From assembly GCA_905221035.1 (NCBI GenBank), contig CAJNBP010000004.1:62001-126000 (forward strand): a DNA stretch of 64,000 nt, given 5' to 3'. A program made the translations under genes and the position numbers. This DNA is from a bacterium. GTDB lineage: Bacteria > Bacillota > Bacilli > Lactobacillales > Streptococcaceae. Shown piece by piece: positions 48,028 to 57,381 of the stretch. Under the pieces are notes generated by a model. It did not search any database and was not told where the DNA came from. It saw only the letters and a program-made list of their open reading frames with translations. The stretch's first letter is position 1, and each line of letters begins with the position of its first letter.

Positions 48028-48603
48028 ATGAATGCTGAACAAGCTCTTGAATGGATGAAGCTTTTTAATGAAAAGATTCAAGAACAGAAAGATTATCTTA
48101 GTGAACTAGACACACCTATAGGAGATGGAGACCACGGTGGAAATATGGCGCGTGGCATGGCTGCAGTTATGGAAAACTTAGAAGGCAAGCAATTTGAGAC
48201 AAGCAGTGATGTTTTTAAACTTGTCTCAATGCAACTACTGAGTAAGGTAGGCGGTGCTTCTGGTCCCTTGTATGGCTCTGCTTTTATGGGAATGGCCAAG
48301 GCTGATTCAAATTCTAAAATAGAGGAAATCTTACAAAGCGGTTTGGATATGATTGTCAAACGTGGGAAAGCAGAAGTTGGAGAAAAGACAATGGTTGATG
48401 TTTGGACTCCTGTTATTGCTGCTTTGTCTGCTGGTCAATTGACTCAAGAGGTTATTGATAAGGTAGTGAATGCTACCAAAGATTTACTTGCAACTAAAGG
48501 AAGGGCATCTTATGTAGGAGAACGTTCTCTTGGACATATTGATCCTGGATCATTCTCATCAGGATTACTCTTTACTGCTCTTTTAGAAACCGGGGTGGTT
48601 TAA
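48028..48603 (+). CDS. dhaL: Dihydroxyacetone kinase subunit DhaL
   Basis: A 191-residue DhaL that carries tightly bound ADP/ATP as phosphate relay. The Mg-binding aspartates are in LDTPIGDGDHGGNMARG (about residues 29-44). The conserved GGASGPLYGSAFMGMAK and GRASYVGERSLGHIDPG follow. The stop codon overlaps the dhaM start (TAATG). Confidence 0.96.
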   Translation: MNAEQALEWMKLFNEKIQEQKDYLSELDTPIGDGDHGGNMARGMAAVMENLEGKQFETSSDVFKLVSMQLLSKVGGASGPLYGSAFMGMAKADSNSKIEEILQSGLDMIVKRGKAEVGEKTMVDVWTPVIAALSAGQLTQEVIDKVVNATKDLLATKGRASYVGERSLGHIDPGSFSSGLLFTALLETGVV

Positions 48604-48977
48604 TGGGAAGTATTGGTCTTGTTATCGTTTCACATTCCAAAAACATTGCACAAGGTCTTGTTGAACTGATTGGTGAAGTAGCTAAAGATGTTCCGATTAC
48701 TTATGTAGGAGGAACCGAAGATGGAGGAATTGGAACTAGTTTTGATCAAGTAGATAGGGTTGTTTCTGAAAATCCAGCAGATACTTTACTTGCCTTTTTT
48801 GACCTAGGTTCTGCTAAAATGAACTTAGAAATGGTGGCTGATTTCAGTGATAAGAGTATCATTATCAACAGTGTTCCAATTGTAGAAGGTGCCTATACTG
48901 CAGCTGCTCTTCTTCAGGCTGGTGCAGAACTGTCAGTTATTGAAACACAGTTGGCGGAGCTTAAAATCAATAAATAA
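48603..48977 (+). CDS. dhaM: DhaM phosphotransfer subunit (EIIA-Man type)
   Basis: A 124-residue single-domain DhaM with the mannose-type EIIA fold. The phospho-His is in GLVIVSHSKNIAQGL near residue 10. It takes phosphate from HPr-P and re-phosphorylates DhaL-ADP. Unlike E. coli DhaM it has no fused HPr and EI domains, which is the usual Firmicute form. Last gene of the dhaKLM operon; no clear terminator follows. Confidence 0.95.
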   Translation: MGSIGLVIVSHSKNIAQGLVELIGEVAKDVPITYVGGTEDGGIGTSFDQVDRVVSENPADTLLAFFDLGSAKMNLEMVADFSDKSIIINSVPIVEGAYTAAALLQAGAELSVIETQLAELKINK

Positions 48978-49404
48978 GGAATTTTACTATAACTCTTTTT
49001 ATAGGTGGGTTATTGATTATCACTACTATCAAAGTTTAAGTAAATAATTTCAAAATCAGAAAGGGATTGCTTGCGCAGTTCCTTTTTAATTTAACCGAAG
49101 TAAAGCCATAGAGTTTCTAAATTGTGAACCATTCAAAACTAATTGGGATGGGATCATTCTAGCTTTAGAATCCTTCAAAAATTTAGATTTAAAGCAATCA
49201 ATGGCTTAGAAGAGTACTAAAACATTTAGTTTATAGGAATTCTAGGTCTAGAATTACAGGGATATTTAGGAAAATAGAGGATTCGATCGTTAGGATTGTT
49301 CTATTCTGAAAGATTTGGGATGTCAATTGTATAGGAGAGTGTTCGAATTTTTTAAGTTATTAAATTAGTTCAGATAATGTTAATTGTGTGAGATGCTTTA
49401 TGCT
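48978..49404. other. Non-coding gap after dhaM with a possible decayed ORF
   Basis: About 430 AT-rich bases. One stretch (49093-49209, plus) reads as 38 codons without a start, NRSKAIEFLNCEPFKTNWDG then IILALESFKNLDLKQSMA and stop, which looks like a protein C-terminus but is not one I can name. The rest shows no gene, RNA or repeat that I can support. Confidence 0.35.
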
Positions 49405-49410
49405 ATAATG
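49405..49410 (+). promoter_or_regulatory. -10 box of the HAD hydrolase gene
   Basis: TATGCTATAAT: extended -10 with TATAAT, 35 bases before the TTG start. Confidence 0.55.
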
Positions 49411-49445
49411 TTCTTAATGAATTTTTAGAAAGGAAAACTCTCAAA

Positions 49446-50138
49446 TTGTCCTACAAATTTCTACTCTTCGACCTCGACCACACTCTTCTTGATTTTGATG
49501 CTGCTGAGGATGTGGCTTTGACCCAACTTCTAAAAGAAGAAGGAGTTGCAGATATTCAGTCTTATAAAGATTATTACGTTCCTATGAACAAGGCTCTCTG
49601 GAAGGACTTGGAGCAAAAGAAAATCAGTAAACAAGAGCTGGTTAACACGCGCTTTTCTCGTTTATTTGCCCATTTTGGACAGGAAAAAGACGGTAGTTTT
49701 CTAGCCCAGCGTTATCAATTTTACCTCGCCCAGCAGGGACAAACTCTTTCGGGTGCTCATGAACTCTTGGATAGCCTCATTGAACGTGATTATGACTTGT
49801 ATGCTGCGACAAATGGAATTACTGCCATTCAGACAGGTCGCTTGGCTCAATCGGGTCTGGCACCTTATTTCAATCAAGTTTTTATCTCTGAACAGCTGCA
49901 AACACAAAAGCCTGACGCACTTTTTTATGAAAAAATCGGTCAGCAGATTGCTGGATTTAGCAAAGAAGAGACGCTGATGATTGGAGACTCCCTAACCGCC
50001 GACATTCAAGGTGGCAATAATGCGGGGATTGATACTATCTGGTACAACCCTCATCACCTCGAAAATCCCACACAAGCCCAGCCGACTTACGAAGTCCATT
50101 CTTACCAAGACTTGCTGGATTGTTTAGATAAACTGTAA
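49446..50138 (+). CDS. HAD-family nucleotidase (YjjG-like)
   Basis: A 230-residue haloacid dehalogenase-type phosphatase. Motif I is FDLDHTLLDFD at residues 8-18, motif II AATNG near 120, motif III the lysine in QKPDALFYEKI and motif IV GDSLTADIQGG near 180. The cap domain and length fit the YjjG/noncanonical pyrimidine nucleotidase group, which removes phosphate from unusual nucleotides. Start is TTG 49446 with AAAGGAAA upstream; no in-frame ATG precedes the catalytic motif. Exact substrate not provable. Confidence 0.8.
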   Translation: MSYKFLLFDLDHTLLDFDAAEDVALTQLLKEEGVADIQSYKDYYVPMNKALWKDLEQKKISKQELVNTRFSRLFAHFGQEKDGSFLAQRYQFYLAQQGQTLSGAHELLDSLIERDYDLYAATNGITAIQTGRLAQSGLAPYFNQVFISEQLQTQKPDALFYEKIGQQIAGFSKEETLMIGDSLTADIQGGNNAGIDTIWYNPHHLENPTQAQPTYEVHSYQDLLDCLDKL

Positions 50139-50163
50139 AAAGTGGTTTAGACAGCCACTTTTT
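50137..50163 (+). terminator. HAD gene terminator
   Basis: AAAAAGTGG (50137-50145) and CCACTTTTT (50155-50163) form a perfect 9-bp stem that begins at the stop codon. Confidence 0.8.
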
Positions 50164-50165
50164 GC

Positions 50166-50171
50166 TATAAT
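50166..50171 (+). promoter_or_regulatory. -10 box of the DUF4336-ung-mutX-pyrC unit
   Basis: TTTGCTATAAT: extended -10 with TATAAT right after the preceding terminator, 31 bases before the next ATG. Confidence 0.55.
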
Positions 50172-50202
50172 AGAGGCAGTAAAAACGAAGGAATAGTTAA
50201 CG

Positions 50203-50958
50203 ATGTCAAGGCCAGAACTTTCTCTTTATGAACCATTGTATACACTAAAGGAAGTTGATCAAAATATCTGGATAGTGGATGGTGATTTGATTCAAATGGA
50301 TATGAAGATCTTCAAACTTCCTTTTCAGACACGTATGACGGTGATTAAGTTAAATGATGGCAAACTTTGGATTCATTCTCCTATTGCGCCAAACGAGAAA
50401 CTCTTTACTGAACTGGACGCTCTGGGCAGAGTAGCTTACCTGATTTCACCAAATAAGATTCACTACGCTTATATTGCAGATTGGAGAAAAAGATATCCTC
50501 ATGCGCAAGCATGGTCTAGTCCAGGAGTTGAAGAGAGAGCGAAAAGTCAGAATGTCAAGGTGGAATTTGATGCTGCCTTAACAGATAAGGCTCCTGACCT
50601 ATGGTCTGATGAGATTGATCAGCTTATTTTTAAGGGAAGTTCTGTCATCGAAGAGGTCGTGTTTTTTCATAAATCAACTAAAACACTCATTGTAACAGAC
50701 CTTATAGAGAATTTTGAACCTGAAAAGATAGCTAGTCCAATCCGCAGAAAATTCTATCGTTTAGCTCGTGTAACAGCCCCTGATGGTCAAACTCCTATTG
50801 ATTATCGTATGACTTTTTTAGGAAGACAAAGGGAAGCAAAGGTTTCCTTTTCCCGTATGTCAAACTGGAAACCGGATAAGATTATACTTGCACATGGTTT
50901 ATGCTTTTTTAAAAATGGTGCGGATGAATTAAGACGTGCTTTTAGATGGATAAGATAA
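50203..50958 (+). CDS. DUF4336 protein, metallo-hydrolase-like
   Basis: A 251-residue protein matching DUF4336: an early beta-strand pair with the [21 protein letters not shown] region, [29 protein letters not shown] and later [18 protein letters not shown]. The order of strands and His/Asp positions recalls a metallo-beta-lactamase fold, but the full HxHxDH motif is missing, so activity is uncertain. Its end overlaps the upstream extension of ung, and the two genes are 11 bases apart. Confidence 0.65.
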   Translation: MSRPELSLYEPLYTLKEVDQNIWIVDGDLIQMDMKIFKLPFQTRMTVIKLNDGKLWIHSPIAPNEKLFTELDALGRVAYLISPNKIHYAYIADWRKRYPHAQAWSSPGVEERAKSQNVKVEFDAALTDKAPDLWSDEIDQLIFKGSSVIEEVVFFHKSTKTLIVTDLIENFEPEKIASPIRRKFYRLARVTAPDGQTPIDYRMTFLGRQREAKVSFSRMSNWKPDKIILAHGLCFFKNGADELRRAFRWIR

Positions 50959-50969
50959 AGGAGGGAAAG

Positions 50970-51623
50970 ATGGAACACTCGTCTTGGCATGCTTTGATTA
51001 AGGAGCAATTACCTGAGGGTTATTTCGGGAAAATCAATCAGTTTATGAATCAGGTCTATGCTCAGGGGACTATTTATCCACCCAAGGAAAAGGTTTTTCA
51101 GGCTCTCTTGTCCACACCCCTAGAAGACGTGAAGGTGGTGATTTTAGGACAGGATCCTTATCATGGTCCAGGTCAGGCGCAGGGCTTGAGTTTTTCTGTT
51201 CCTGACTCTATCCCAGCTCCGCCATCCCTGCAAAATATCTTGAAGGAATTGTCAGATGACATTGGTGTTAAGAAATCCCATGATTTGACGGCTTGGGCTG
51301 AGCAAGGAGTCTTGCTTCTTAATGCTTGTTTGACGGTTCCTGCTGGACAGGCCAATGGTCATGCTGGTCAAATCTGGGAGCCTTTTACGGATGCTGTGAT
51401 TCAGGTGGTCAATCATCTAGATAGACCAGTCGTTTTTGTACTCTGGGGAGCTTATGCACGCAAGAAGATGGCCTTAGTTACCAATCCTCGGCACTTGATT
51501 ATCGAATCAGCCCATCCCAGTCCTTTATCGGTTTACAGAGGATTTTGGGGTTCCAAGCCTTTTTCCAAGGCCAATGCATTCTTAGAAGAGACAGGACAAG
51601 AGCCAATCGATTGGCTTAGATAA
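50970..51623 (+). CDS. ung: Uracil-DNA glycosylase
   Basis: A 217-residue family-1 UDG that excises uracil from DNA. The catalytic Asp is in [20 protein letters not shown] near residue 62, and the His loop is [14 protein letters not shown] near 186. Start ATG 50970 ([10 protein letters not shown]) is preceded by AAAGGAGGG; the ORF runs 8 codons further upstream but without a start site. mutX follows after 9 bases, another base-quality gene. Confidence 0.97.
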   Translation: MEHSSWHALIKEQLPEGYFGKINQFMNQVYAQGTIYPPKEKVFQALLSTPLEDVKVVILGQDPYHGPGQAQGLSFSVPDSIPAPPSLQNILKELSDDIGVKKSHDLTAWAEQGVLLLNACLTVPAGQANGHAGQIWEPFTDAVIQVVNHLDRPVVFVLWGAYARKKMALVTNPRHLIIESAHPSPLSVYRGFWGSKPFSKANAFLEETGQEPIDWLR

Positions 51624-51632
51624 GGAGAAAAT

Positions 51633-52097
51633 ATGCCTCAGTTAGCGACGATTTGCTACATTGATAACGGAAAAGAACTGCTCATGCTCCACCGTAATAA
51701 GAAGCCCAATGATGTTCATAAAGGCAAATGGATTGGTGTGGGTGGTAAGCTAGAGCGAGGAGAGACGCCTCAAGAATGCGCGGCGCGTGAAATCCTTGAA
51801 GAAACAGGGCTCAAAGCCAAGCCAGTTCTAAAAGGTGTTATCACTTTTCCTGAATTTACACCAGATTTAGACTGGTACACCTATGTTTTTAAAGTGACGG
51901 AGTTCGAGGGTGACTTGATTGATTGCAACGAAGGAACGCTAGAATGGGTTCCCTATGACGAGGTTTTGAGTAAGCCGACTTGGGAAGGTGACCATACCTT
52001 TGTTGGGTGGCTTTTAGAAGATAAACCCTTCTTTTCAGCCAAGTTTGTTTATGATGGGGATAAATTGTTGGATACCCAAGTTGATTTCTATGAATAA
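51633..52097 (+). CDS. mutX: Nudix hydrolase (8-oxo-dGTPase MutX)
   Basis: A 154-residue Nudix protein. The Nudix box runs from GGKLERGETPQECAAREI to LEETGL (pattern Gx5Ex7REUxEExGU) near residues 38-60. The protein is close to pneumococcal MutX, which cleans oxidised guanine nucleotides from the pool. It begins MPQLATICYIDNGKELLML. It sits between ung and pyrC with 9- and 12-base gaps. Confidence 0.9.
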   Translation: MPQLATICYIDNGKELLMLHRNKKPNDVHKGKWIGVGGKLERGETPQECAAREILEETGLKAKPVLKGVITFPEFTPDLDWYTYVFKVTEFEGDLIDCNEGTLEWVPYDEVLSKPTWEGDHTFVGWLLEDKPFFSAKFVYDGDKLLDTQVDFYE

Positions 52098-52109
52098 AGG
52101 AGAAAGCAG

Positions 52110-53378
52110 ATGCTACTAATCAAAAATGGTCGTGTAATGGATCCTAAGTCTGGTTTGGATCAAGTGTGTGATGTGTTGGTCCGAGATGGGAAAATTATCA
52201 AAATTGCGCCTGAAATCAAGGAAGAAGGAGCAGAGGTGCTTGATGCTAGTGGTCTTGTTGTTGCTCCTGGCTTGGTCGATATTCATGTTCATTTCCGTGA
52301 ACCTGGTCAGACCCACAAGGAGGATATCCATACTGGTGCCCTAGCAGCCGCTGCAGGTGGTTTTACAACTGTTGTCATGATGGCTAATACTAGTCCAACC
52401 ATTTCAGATGTTGAGACTTTGCAAGAAGTTCTTCAGTCAGCTGCCAAGGAGAAGATTAATGTTAAGACGGTTGCGACAATCACGAAGAACTTTAATGGTC
52501 AAGACTTGACAGACTTTCAGGCACTTTTAGAAGTGGGTGCGGTTGGTTTCTCAGATGACGGTATTCCGCTTGAAAGCAGTAAAGTTGTCAAGGAAGCCAT
52601 GGAGGAAACTAAAAAGCTTAATACCTTTATCAGCCTTCATGAGGAAGATCCAGGTTTGAACGGTGTTCTTGGCTTTAATGAAAACATTGCTAAAGAACAT
52701 TTCCATATCTGCGGTGCCACTGGGGCGGCTGAGTACGCTATGATGGCGCGTGACGTCATGATTGCCTATGCGACCAAGGCCCATGTTCACATCCAGCATT
52801 TGTCTAAGGAAGAGAGTGTTAAAGTAGTGGAGTTTGCTCAGGGGCTAGGTGCGCAAGTCACAGCAGAAGTAGCGCCACAGCATTTTTCTAAGACTGAAGC
52901 ACTTCTTTTGACACAAGGTAGCAATGCCAAGATGAATCCGCCGCTTCGTTTGGAATCAGACCGTCGTGCCGTTATCGAAGGTCTCAAGTCAGGTGTTATC
53001 ACGGTTATCGCAACAGACCACGCGCCTCATCATGCAGATGAAAAAAATGTCGAGGATATCACCAAAGCGCCATCTGGCATGACAGGTTTGGAAACCTCTC
53101 TTTCACTCGGCTTGACCTACTTAGTGGAAGCTGGGGAGTTGAGCTTGATGGAATTGCTAGAAAAAATGACATATAACCCAGCTAAGCTTTACAATTTTGA
53201 AGCAGGTTACTTGGCTGAGAATGGTCCAGCAGATATCACTATTTTTGATGCTAAGGCTGACCGCCTTGTGGACTCCCATTTTGCTTCGAAAGCAGCTAAT
53301 TCACCATTCATCGGTGAAACCTTAAAAGGGCAGGTTAAATATACCATCTGTAAGGGACAAATCGTCTATCAAAACTAG
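52110..53378 (+). CDS. pyrC: Dihydroorotase
   Basis: A 422-residue class I dihydroorotase of de novo pyrimidine synthesis, closing carbamoyl-aspartate to dihydroorotate. The metal site [16 protein letters not shown] is near residue 58, further His ligands are in SLHEEDP and HIQHLSKEE, and the catalytic Asp is in [14 protein letters not shown] near 305. Ribosome site AAAGGAG. It is the only pyr gene here; no PyrR leader is visible as it sits within a repair-gene cluster. Confidence 0.96.
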   Translation: MLLIKNGRVMDPKSGLDQVCDVLVRDGKIIKIAPEIKEEGAEVLDASGLVVAPGLVDIHVHFREPGQTHKEDIHTGALAAAAGGFTTVVMMANTSPTISDVETLQEVLQSAAKEKINVKTVATITKNFNGQDLTDFQALLEVGAVGFSDDGIPLESSKVVKEAMEETKKLNTFISLHEEDPGLNGVLGFNENIAKEHFHICGATGAAEYAMMARDVMIAYATKAHVHIQHLSKEESVKVVEFAQGLGAQVTAEVAPQHFSKTEALLLTQGSNAKMNPPLRLESDRRAVIEGLKSGVITVIATDHAPHHADEKNVEDITKAPSGMTGLETSLSLGLTYLVEAGELSLMELLEKMTYNPAKLYNFEAGYLAENGPADITIFDAKADRLVDSHFASKAANSPFIGETLKGQVKYTICKGQIVYQN

Positions 53379-53419
53379 GTGGGAGTCTGCTCTGTAAACA
53401 AAAAGAATAGAGAGCCTAT

Positions 53420-54778
53420 ATGTACCAAACCCATCATTTCAAAGACAAGTTTATCTTGTTTTTAAAGATATTTTTCCCTATCCTGATTTATCAATTTGCC
53501 AATTATTCTGCCTCCTTTGTTGATACGACTATGACAGGTCAATACAGCACTATGGACTTGGCTGGTGTTTCTATGGCGACCAGTATCTGGAATCCTTTCT
53601 TTACCTTCCTGACAGGGATTGTGTCAGCTTTGGTGCCCATCATTGGTCATCATCTTGGTCGAGGCAAAAAGGAAGAAGTTGCATCTGATTTTTACCAGTT
53701 CATTTATCTTGCCTTGGGTCTATCTGTGGTCTTACTGGGACTTGTACTTTTCTTTGCACCACCTGTTTTGAATCATATTGGATTAGAAGCTCCTGTGGCA
53801 GCAGTAGCGGTTCGCTATCTTTGGTTTTTATCTATCGGGATTATTCCTTTGTTGCTCTTTAGTGTCATTCGCTCTTTGCTGGATTCGCTGGGCTTGACCA
53901 AACTGTCCATGTATCTTATGCTTTTGTTACTTCCTCTCAACAGTGGATTTAACTATCTCTTGATTTACGGTGCCTTTGGTGTTCCAGAGTTGGGAGGTGC
54001 TGGTTCTGGATTAGGTACTTCCTTGGCCTACTGGGTTTTGCTGGGGATTTCTATTCTAGTTTTATTTAAACAGGAGAAGCTCAAAGCTTTACATCTTGAG
54101 AAACGCATTCCGCTTAATATGGATAAAATCAAAGAAGGGGTTCGTTTAGGTCTACCTATCGGGGGAACTGTCTTTGCGGAAGTGGCTATCTTCTCCGTGG
54201 TTGGCTTGATTATGGCTAAGTTCTCGTCCTTGATTATCGCTAGTCACCAGTCAGCAATGAACTTTTCATCTCTCATGTACGCCTTTCCTATGAGTATCTC
54301 ATCGGCTATGGCTATTGTCGTTTCCTATGAAGTGGGAGCAAAGCGATTTGATGATGCGAAAACCTATATTGGTTTAGGAAGATGGACAGCCCTCATTTTT
54401 GCAGGTTTTACTTTATCTTTCCTTTACATTTTTAGAGGAAATGTGGCTAGTCTGTATGGTAACGACCCAGAATTTATTGATTTGACAGCACGTTTTTTGA
54501 CTTACAGCCTTTTCTTTCAGTTAGCAGATACCTTTGCGGCACCGCTTCAGGGAATTTTACGGGGTTATAAGGATACAGTTATTCCTTTTTACCTTGGTTT
54601 GGTTGGTTATTGGGGGGTAGCAATCCCAGTGGCTATGGTATTGGATTCTCTAACAGATTTTGGTGCTTATTCATACTGGATCGGTTTGATTATTAGTCTA
54701 ATCGTGAGTGGGGCGCTCTACCGTTGGCGTTTGACTGTGATTATGAAGAGATTTGAATCTTTAGAAAAATCTAAATGA
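53420..54778 (+). CDS. MATE-family efflux transporter
   Basis: A 452-residue membrane protein with about 12 helices of the MATE (DinF/NorM) family. The first helix pair contains YQFANYSASFVDTTMTGQYS. The second half starts near GVRLGLPIGGTVFAEVAIFS (about residue 237), giving the typical two-bundle repeat. Such proteins export cationic drugs or metabolites with Na+ or H+; substrate unknown. 41 bases follow pyrC, so it may share that transcript. A terminator follows. Confidence 0.88.
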   Translation: MYQTHHFKDKFILFLKIFFPILIYQFANYSASFVDTTMTGQYSTMDLAGVSMATSIWNPFFTFLTGIVSALVPIIGHHLGRGKKEEVASDFYQFIYLALGLSVVLLGLVLFFAPPVLNHIGLEAPVAAVAVRYLWFLSIGIIPLLLFSVIRSLLDSLGLTKLSMYLMLLLLPLNSGFNYLLIYGAFGVPELGGAGSGLGTSLAYWVLLGISILVLFKQEKLKALHLEKRIPLNMDKIKEGVRLGLPIGGTVFAEVAIFSVVGLIMAKFSSLIIASHQSAMNFSSLMYAFPMSISSAMAIVVSYEVGAKRFDDAKTYIGLGRWTALIFAGFTLSFLYIFRGNVASLYGNDPEFIDLTARFLTYSLFFQLADTFAAPLQGILRGYKDTVIPFYLGLVGYWGVAIPVAMVLDSLTDFGAYSYWIGLIISLIVSGALYRWRLTVIMKRFESLEKSK

Positions 54779-54808
54779 TAAAAAGTTTGTGAAAAAATAT
54801 TCTTAATA

Positions 54809-54842
54809 AGAAAATCCCTTGTTCTCATTGGGTTTTCTTTTT
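54809..54842 (+). terminator. MATE gene terminator
   Basis: GAAAATCCC (about 54810-54818) and GGGTTTTC (54830-54837) pair with one bulged T, followed by TTTTTT. Confidence 0.7.
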
Positions 54843-54871
54843 TATTTTGTGAATTTTTCTTGAGAAAAACT

Positions 54872-54900
54872 TTGACAGTATTTTCCAAAAACGGTAAAAT
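54872..54900 (+). promoter_or_regulatory. Promoter of the dehydrogenase operon
   Basis: TTGACA (54872-54877), 17-base spacer, TAAAAT (54895-54900); 34 bases before the E1-alpha ATG. Confidence 0.8.
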
Positions 54901-54934
54901 AGTAAGGTAAGAAGAAAGTTAGAAAGGCAAGAAG

Positions 54935-55903
54935 ATGTCAACTTTAGATAAAAATCTTTTGCTAGAAATGTTCCGTAAGATGGAAGAAATCCGTCGTATG
55001 GACTTGAAAATTGCACAATTAGTAAAGAAAGGGAAAGTGCCAGGAATGACGCACTTTTCTGTTGGAGAAGAGGCAGCTAACGTGGGGGCTATGTTGGCTC
55101 TCAATCCAGATGATCTAATTACCTCAAACCACCGTGGTCACGGTCAAGCAATTGCCAAAGGAATTGACCTCAACGGAATGATGGCTGAAATCCTTGGTAA
55201 ATACACTGGAACCTGTAAAGGAAAAGGTGGTTCTATGCATATCGCTGATCTTGATGCTGGTAACCTCGGTGCCAATGGTATCGTAGGTGGTGGTATGGGA
55301 ATTGCTGTCGGTGCAGCCCTCAGTCAGCAAATGCAAAATACAGGAAAAATTGTCGTCTGCTTTTTTGGAGATGGAGCGACCAACGAAGGTGTTTTCCACG
55401 AAGCAGTCAACATGGCTTCTATTTGGAAGTTGCCAGTCATTTTCTATTGCATCAACAATGGTTATGGTATCTCTGCGGATATTAAGAAAATGACAAATGT
55501 GGAGCATATCCATCAACGTAGTGCGGCATATGGAATCCCTGGAATGTTCATCGAAGATGGCAACAATGTCATCGACGTCTATGAAGGATTTAAGAAAGCT
55601 GTAGACCATGTTCGTGCTGGTAACGGACCAGTCTTGATTGAAAGTGTAACTTATCGCTGGCTTGGTCACTCATCATCTGACCCTGGTAAATATCGTACAC
55701 GTGAAGAAGTGGAATTGTGGAAACAAAAAGATCCAATCGAAAACCTCCGCAATTACCTCATTGAAAACAATATTGCAAGTGCAGAAGAATTGGAAGAAAT
55801 CCAAGCACAAGTCAAGGAAGCAGTAGAAGCTTCTGTTAAATTTGCGGAAGAAAGTCCATTTCCACCGCTTGAATCAGCATTTGAAGATATTTACGCAGAC
55901 TAA
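54935..55903 (+). CDS. acoA: Pyruvate/acetoin dehydrogenase E1 alpha subunit
   Basis: A 322-residue thiamine-diphosphate enzyme subunit. The TPP motif runs CFFGDGATNEGVFHEAVNMA near residues 145-165 and ends with the conserved INN. MTHFSVGEEAANVG and SNHRGHGQAIAKG are typical of the acetoin/pyruvate E1-alpha group. In pneumococci this operon is the functional pyruvate dehydrogenase complex even though often annotated as acetoin dehydrogenase. acoB follows after 15 bases. Confidence 0.93.
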   Translation: MSTLDKNLLLEMFRKMEEIRRMDLKIAQLVKKGKVPGMTHFSVGEEAANVGAMLALNPDDLITSNHRGHGQAIAKGIDLNGMMAEILGKYTGTCKGKGGSMHIADLDAGNLGANGIVGGGMGIAVGAALSQQMQNTGKIVVCFFGDGATNEGVFHEAVNMASIWKLPVIFYCINNGYGISADIKKMTNVEHIHQRSAAYGIPGMFIEDGNNVIDVYEGFKKAVDHVRAGNGPVLIESVTYRWLGHSSSDPGKYRTREEVELWKQKDPIENLRNYLIENNIASAEELEEIQAQVKEAVEASVKFAEESPFPPLESAFEDIYAD

Positions 55904-55918
55904 GGAGAAAGAGATAAA

Positions 55919-56911
55919 ATGGAAACAAAAACAATGTCCTTCCGTGACACCATTATCCTTGCGATGTCTGAGGAAATGCGTCGCGATGAAAATGTGTTCT
56001 TGATGGGAGAAGACGTCGGTGTCTTCGGAGGAGACTTCGGAACATCTGTTGGAATGCTTGAAGAATTTGGTCCAGAACGTGTTCGTGACTGTCCGATTTC
56101 TGAAGCTGCCATCTCTGGAGCAGCAGCAGGAGCAGCCATGACAGGGCTTCGTCCAATCGTCGATATGACCTTCATGGATTTCTCGGTTATTGCTATGGAT
56201 AATATCGTCAATCAAGCCGCTAAAACACGTTATATGTTTGGTGGGAAAGGTCAGGTTCCAATGACTGTCCGTTGTGCAGCTGGTAATGGAGTGGGTTCTG
56301 CAGCCCAGCACTCGCAATCACTAGAGTCTTGGTTTACTCATATTCCTGGTCTTAAGGTTGTGGCTCCAGGTACACCTGCGGACATGAAAGGACTGCTCAA
56401 GTCTTCTATCCGTGATAATAACCCTGTTATCATTCTTGAGTACAAGTCAGAATTTAACCAAAAAGGGGAAGTGCCAGTTGATCCAGACTACACGATTCCA
56501 CTTGGAGTTGGGGAAATCAAGCGCGAAGGTACAGATGTAACAGTTGTTACTTATGGTAAAATGCTTCGTCGTGTGGTTCAAGCTGCTGAAGAATTAGCAG
56601 AAGAAGGAATTTCAGTTGAAATTGTGGACCCACGTACCCTTGTTCCGCTTGATAAGGATATCATCATTAACTCAGTGAAGAAGACTGGTAAGGTTGTTCT
56701 AGTCAACGACGCCCACAAAACAAGTGGCTATATCGGTGAAATTTCAGCTATTATTTCAGAATCAGAAGCATTTGACTATCTAGATGCACCAATCCGTCGT
56801 TGTGCAGGAGAAGATGTGCCAATGCCTTACGCGCAAAACCTAGAGAATGCAATGATTCCAACAGTTGAAAGCATCAAAGAAGCAATCCGTAAGACTTATA
56901 ACAAAGAATAG
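55919..56911 (+). CDS. acoB: Pyruvate/acetoin dehydrogenase E1 beta subunit
   Basis: A 330-residue transketolase-like beta subunit. Seen are GEDVGVFGGDFGTS near residue 28 with the TPP-contacting Glu, SEAAISGAAAGAAMTGLRP, and the C-terminal VDPRTLVPLDKDIII and RRCAGEDVPMPYA. It forms the E1 heterotetramer with AcoA. The next gene of the operon starts 572 bases later, after an unusual repeat-filled gap. Confidence 0.93.
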   Translation: METKTMSFRDTIILAMSEEMRRDENVFLMGEDVGVFGGDFGTSVGMLEEFGPERVRDCPISEAAISGAAAGAAMTGLRPIVDMTFMDFSVIAMDNIVNQAAKTRYMFGGKGQVPMTVRCAAGNGVGSAAQHSQSLESWFTHIPGLKVVAPGTPADMKGLLKSSIRDNNPVIILEYKSEFNQKGEVPVDPDYTIPLGVGEIKREGTDVTVVTYGKMLRRVVQAAEELAEEGISVEIVDPRTLVPLDKDIIINSVKKTGKVVLVNDAHKTSGYIGEISAIISESEAFDYLDAPIRRCAGEDVPMPYAQNLENAMIPTVESIKEAIRKTYNKE

Positions 56912-56915
56912 AATT

Positions 56916-56933
56916 ACATAATATAAATTATGT
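56916..56933. repeat. 18-bp palindrome, copy 1 of 3
   Basis: ACATAAT-ATAA-ATTATGT, a perfect 7-bp inverted repeat 5 bases after the acoB stop. A near-identical copy is at 63344-63361 and a related one at 61376-61393. Confidence 0.6.
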
Positions 56934-56956
56934 GAATTTTAGCTATTTTTAGCTTT

Positions 56957-57250
56957 AGTAACTTGAGATATATTTTGTATCCAAGTGATCTGAAGAGTTG
57001 CGACATGAGTGAGTCGAATCGATAATATTCGACAAATGAATTAGTAAGTCTACTAGGTTGGCCGCTTGATAGCGGCAACCGTAGTGATTTGAGATACGTG
57101 TTGTATCCAAGTGATTTGAAGAGTTGCGACATGAGTGAATCGAATCGATAATATTCGACAAATGAATTAGTAAGTCTACTAGGTTGTCCGCCTGATAGCG
57201 GCAACCGTAGCAACTTGAGATACGTGTTGTATCCAAGTTGCTTGTAGAGT
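56957..57250. repeat. 126-base tandem repeat inside the dehydrogenase operon
   Basis: Two full units (anchored at 56961 and 57087) and a partial third (from 57213), period exactly 126 bases. Units 1 and 2 are about 90% or more identical. Each contains three small inverted repeats: GATACGTGTTGTATC, TCGAAT/ATTCGA around CGATAAT, and GCCGC/GCGGC around TTGATA. In the third unit the first hairpin is extended by CAACTTG / CAAGTTG arms. I do not recognise it as BOX or RUP. It lies in the acoB-acoC gap and should be transcribed with the operon. Confidence 0.85.
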
Positions 57251-57271
57251 TGAATTCGGACGGAGGTCTGT

Positions 57272-57329
57272 GAAAAAAAGATTGATTTCCTTGTGTTCAT
57301 CGAACACATCGTCAATCTTCTATTTTTTC
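57272..57329. repeat. Terminator-like hairpin element, copy A
   Basis: Layered stem: GAAAAAA/TTTTTTC outside, GATTGA/TCAATC in the middle, GTGTTC-ATC-GAACAC at the tip. The outer A/T arms make it look like a bidirectional rho-independent terminator. Copy B at 57382 has the same architecture with changed but still paired stems. Confidence 0.8.
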
Positions 57330-57381
57330 ATTGCCCTCTTCGTCCTTAATATCTTATATTCGAACACGGGCTAAAAGCTCG

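Noticed and set aside
56914..57315. Antisense ORFs of 133 and 93 residues with internal repeats over the 126-base units
   Set aside because: The 126-base period is a multiple of three, so open frames repeat automatically. No ribosome site or protein-like composition; the DNA-level hairpins explain the conservation better.
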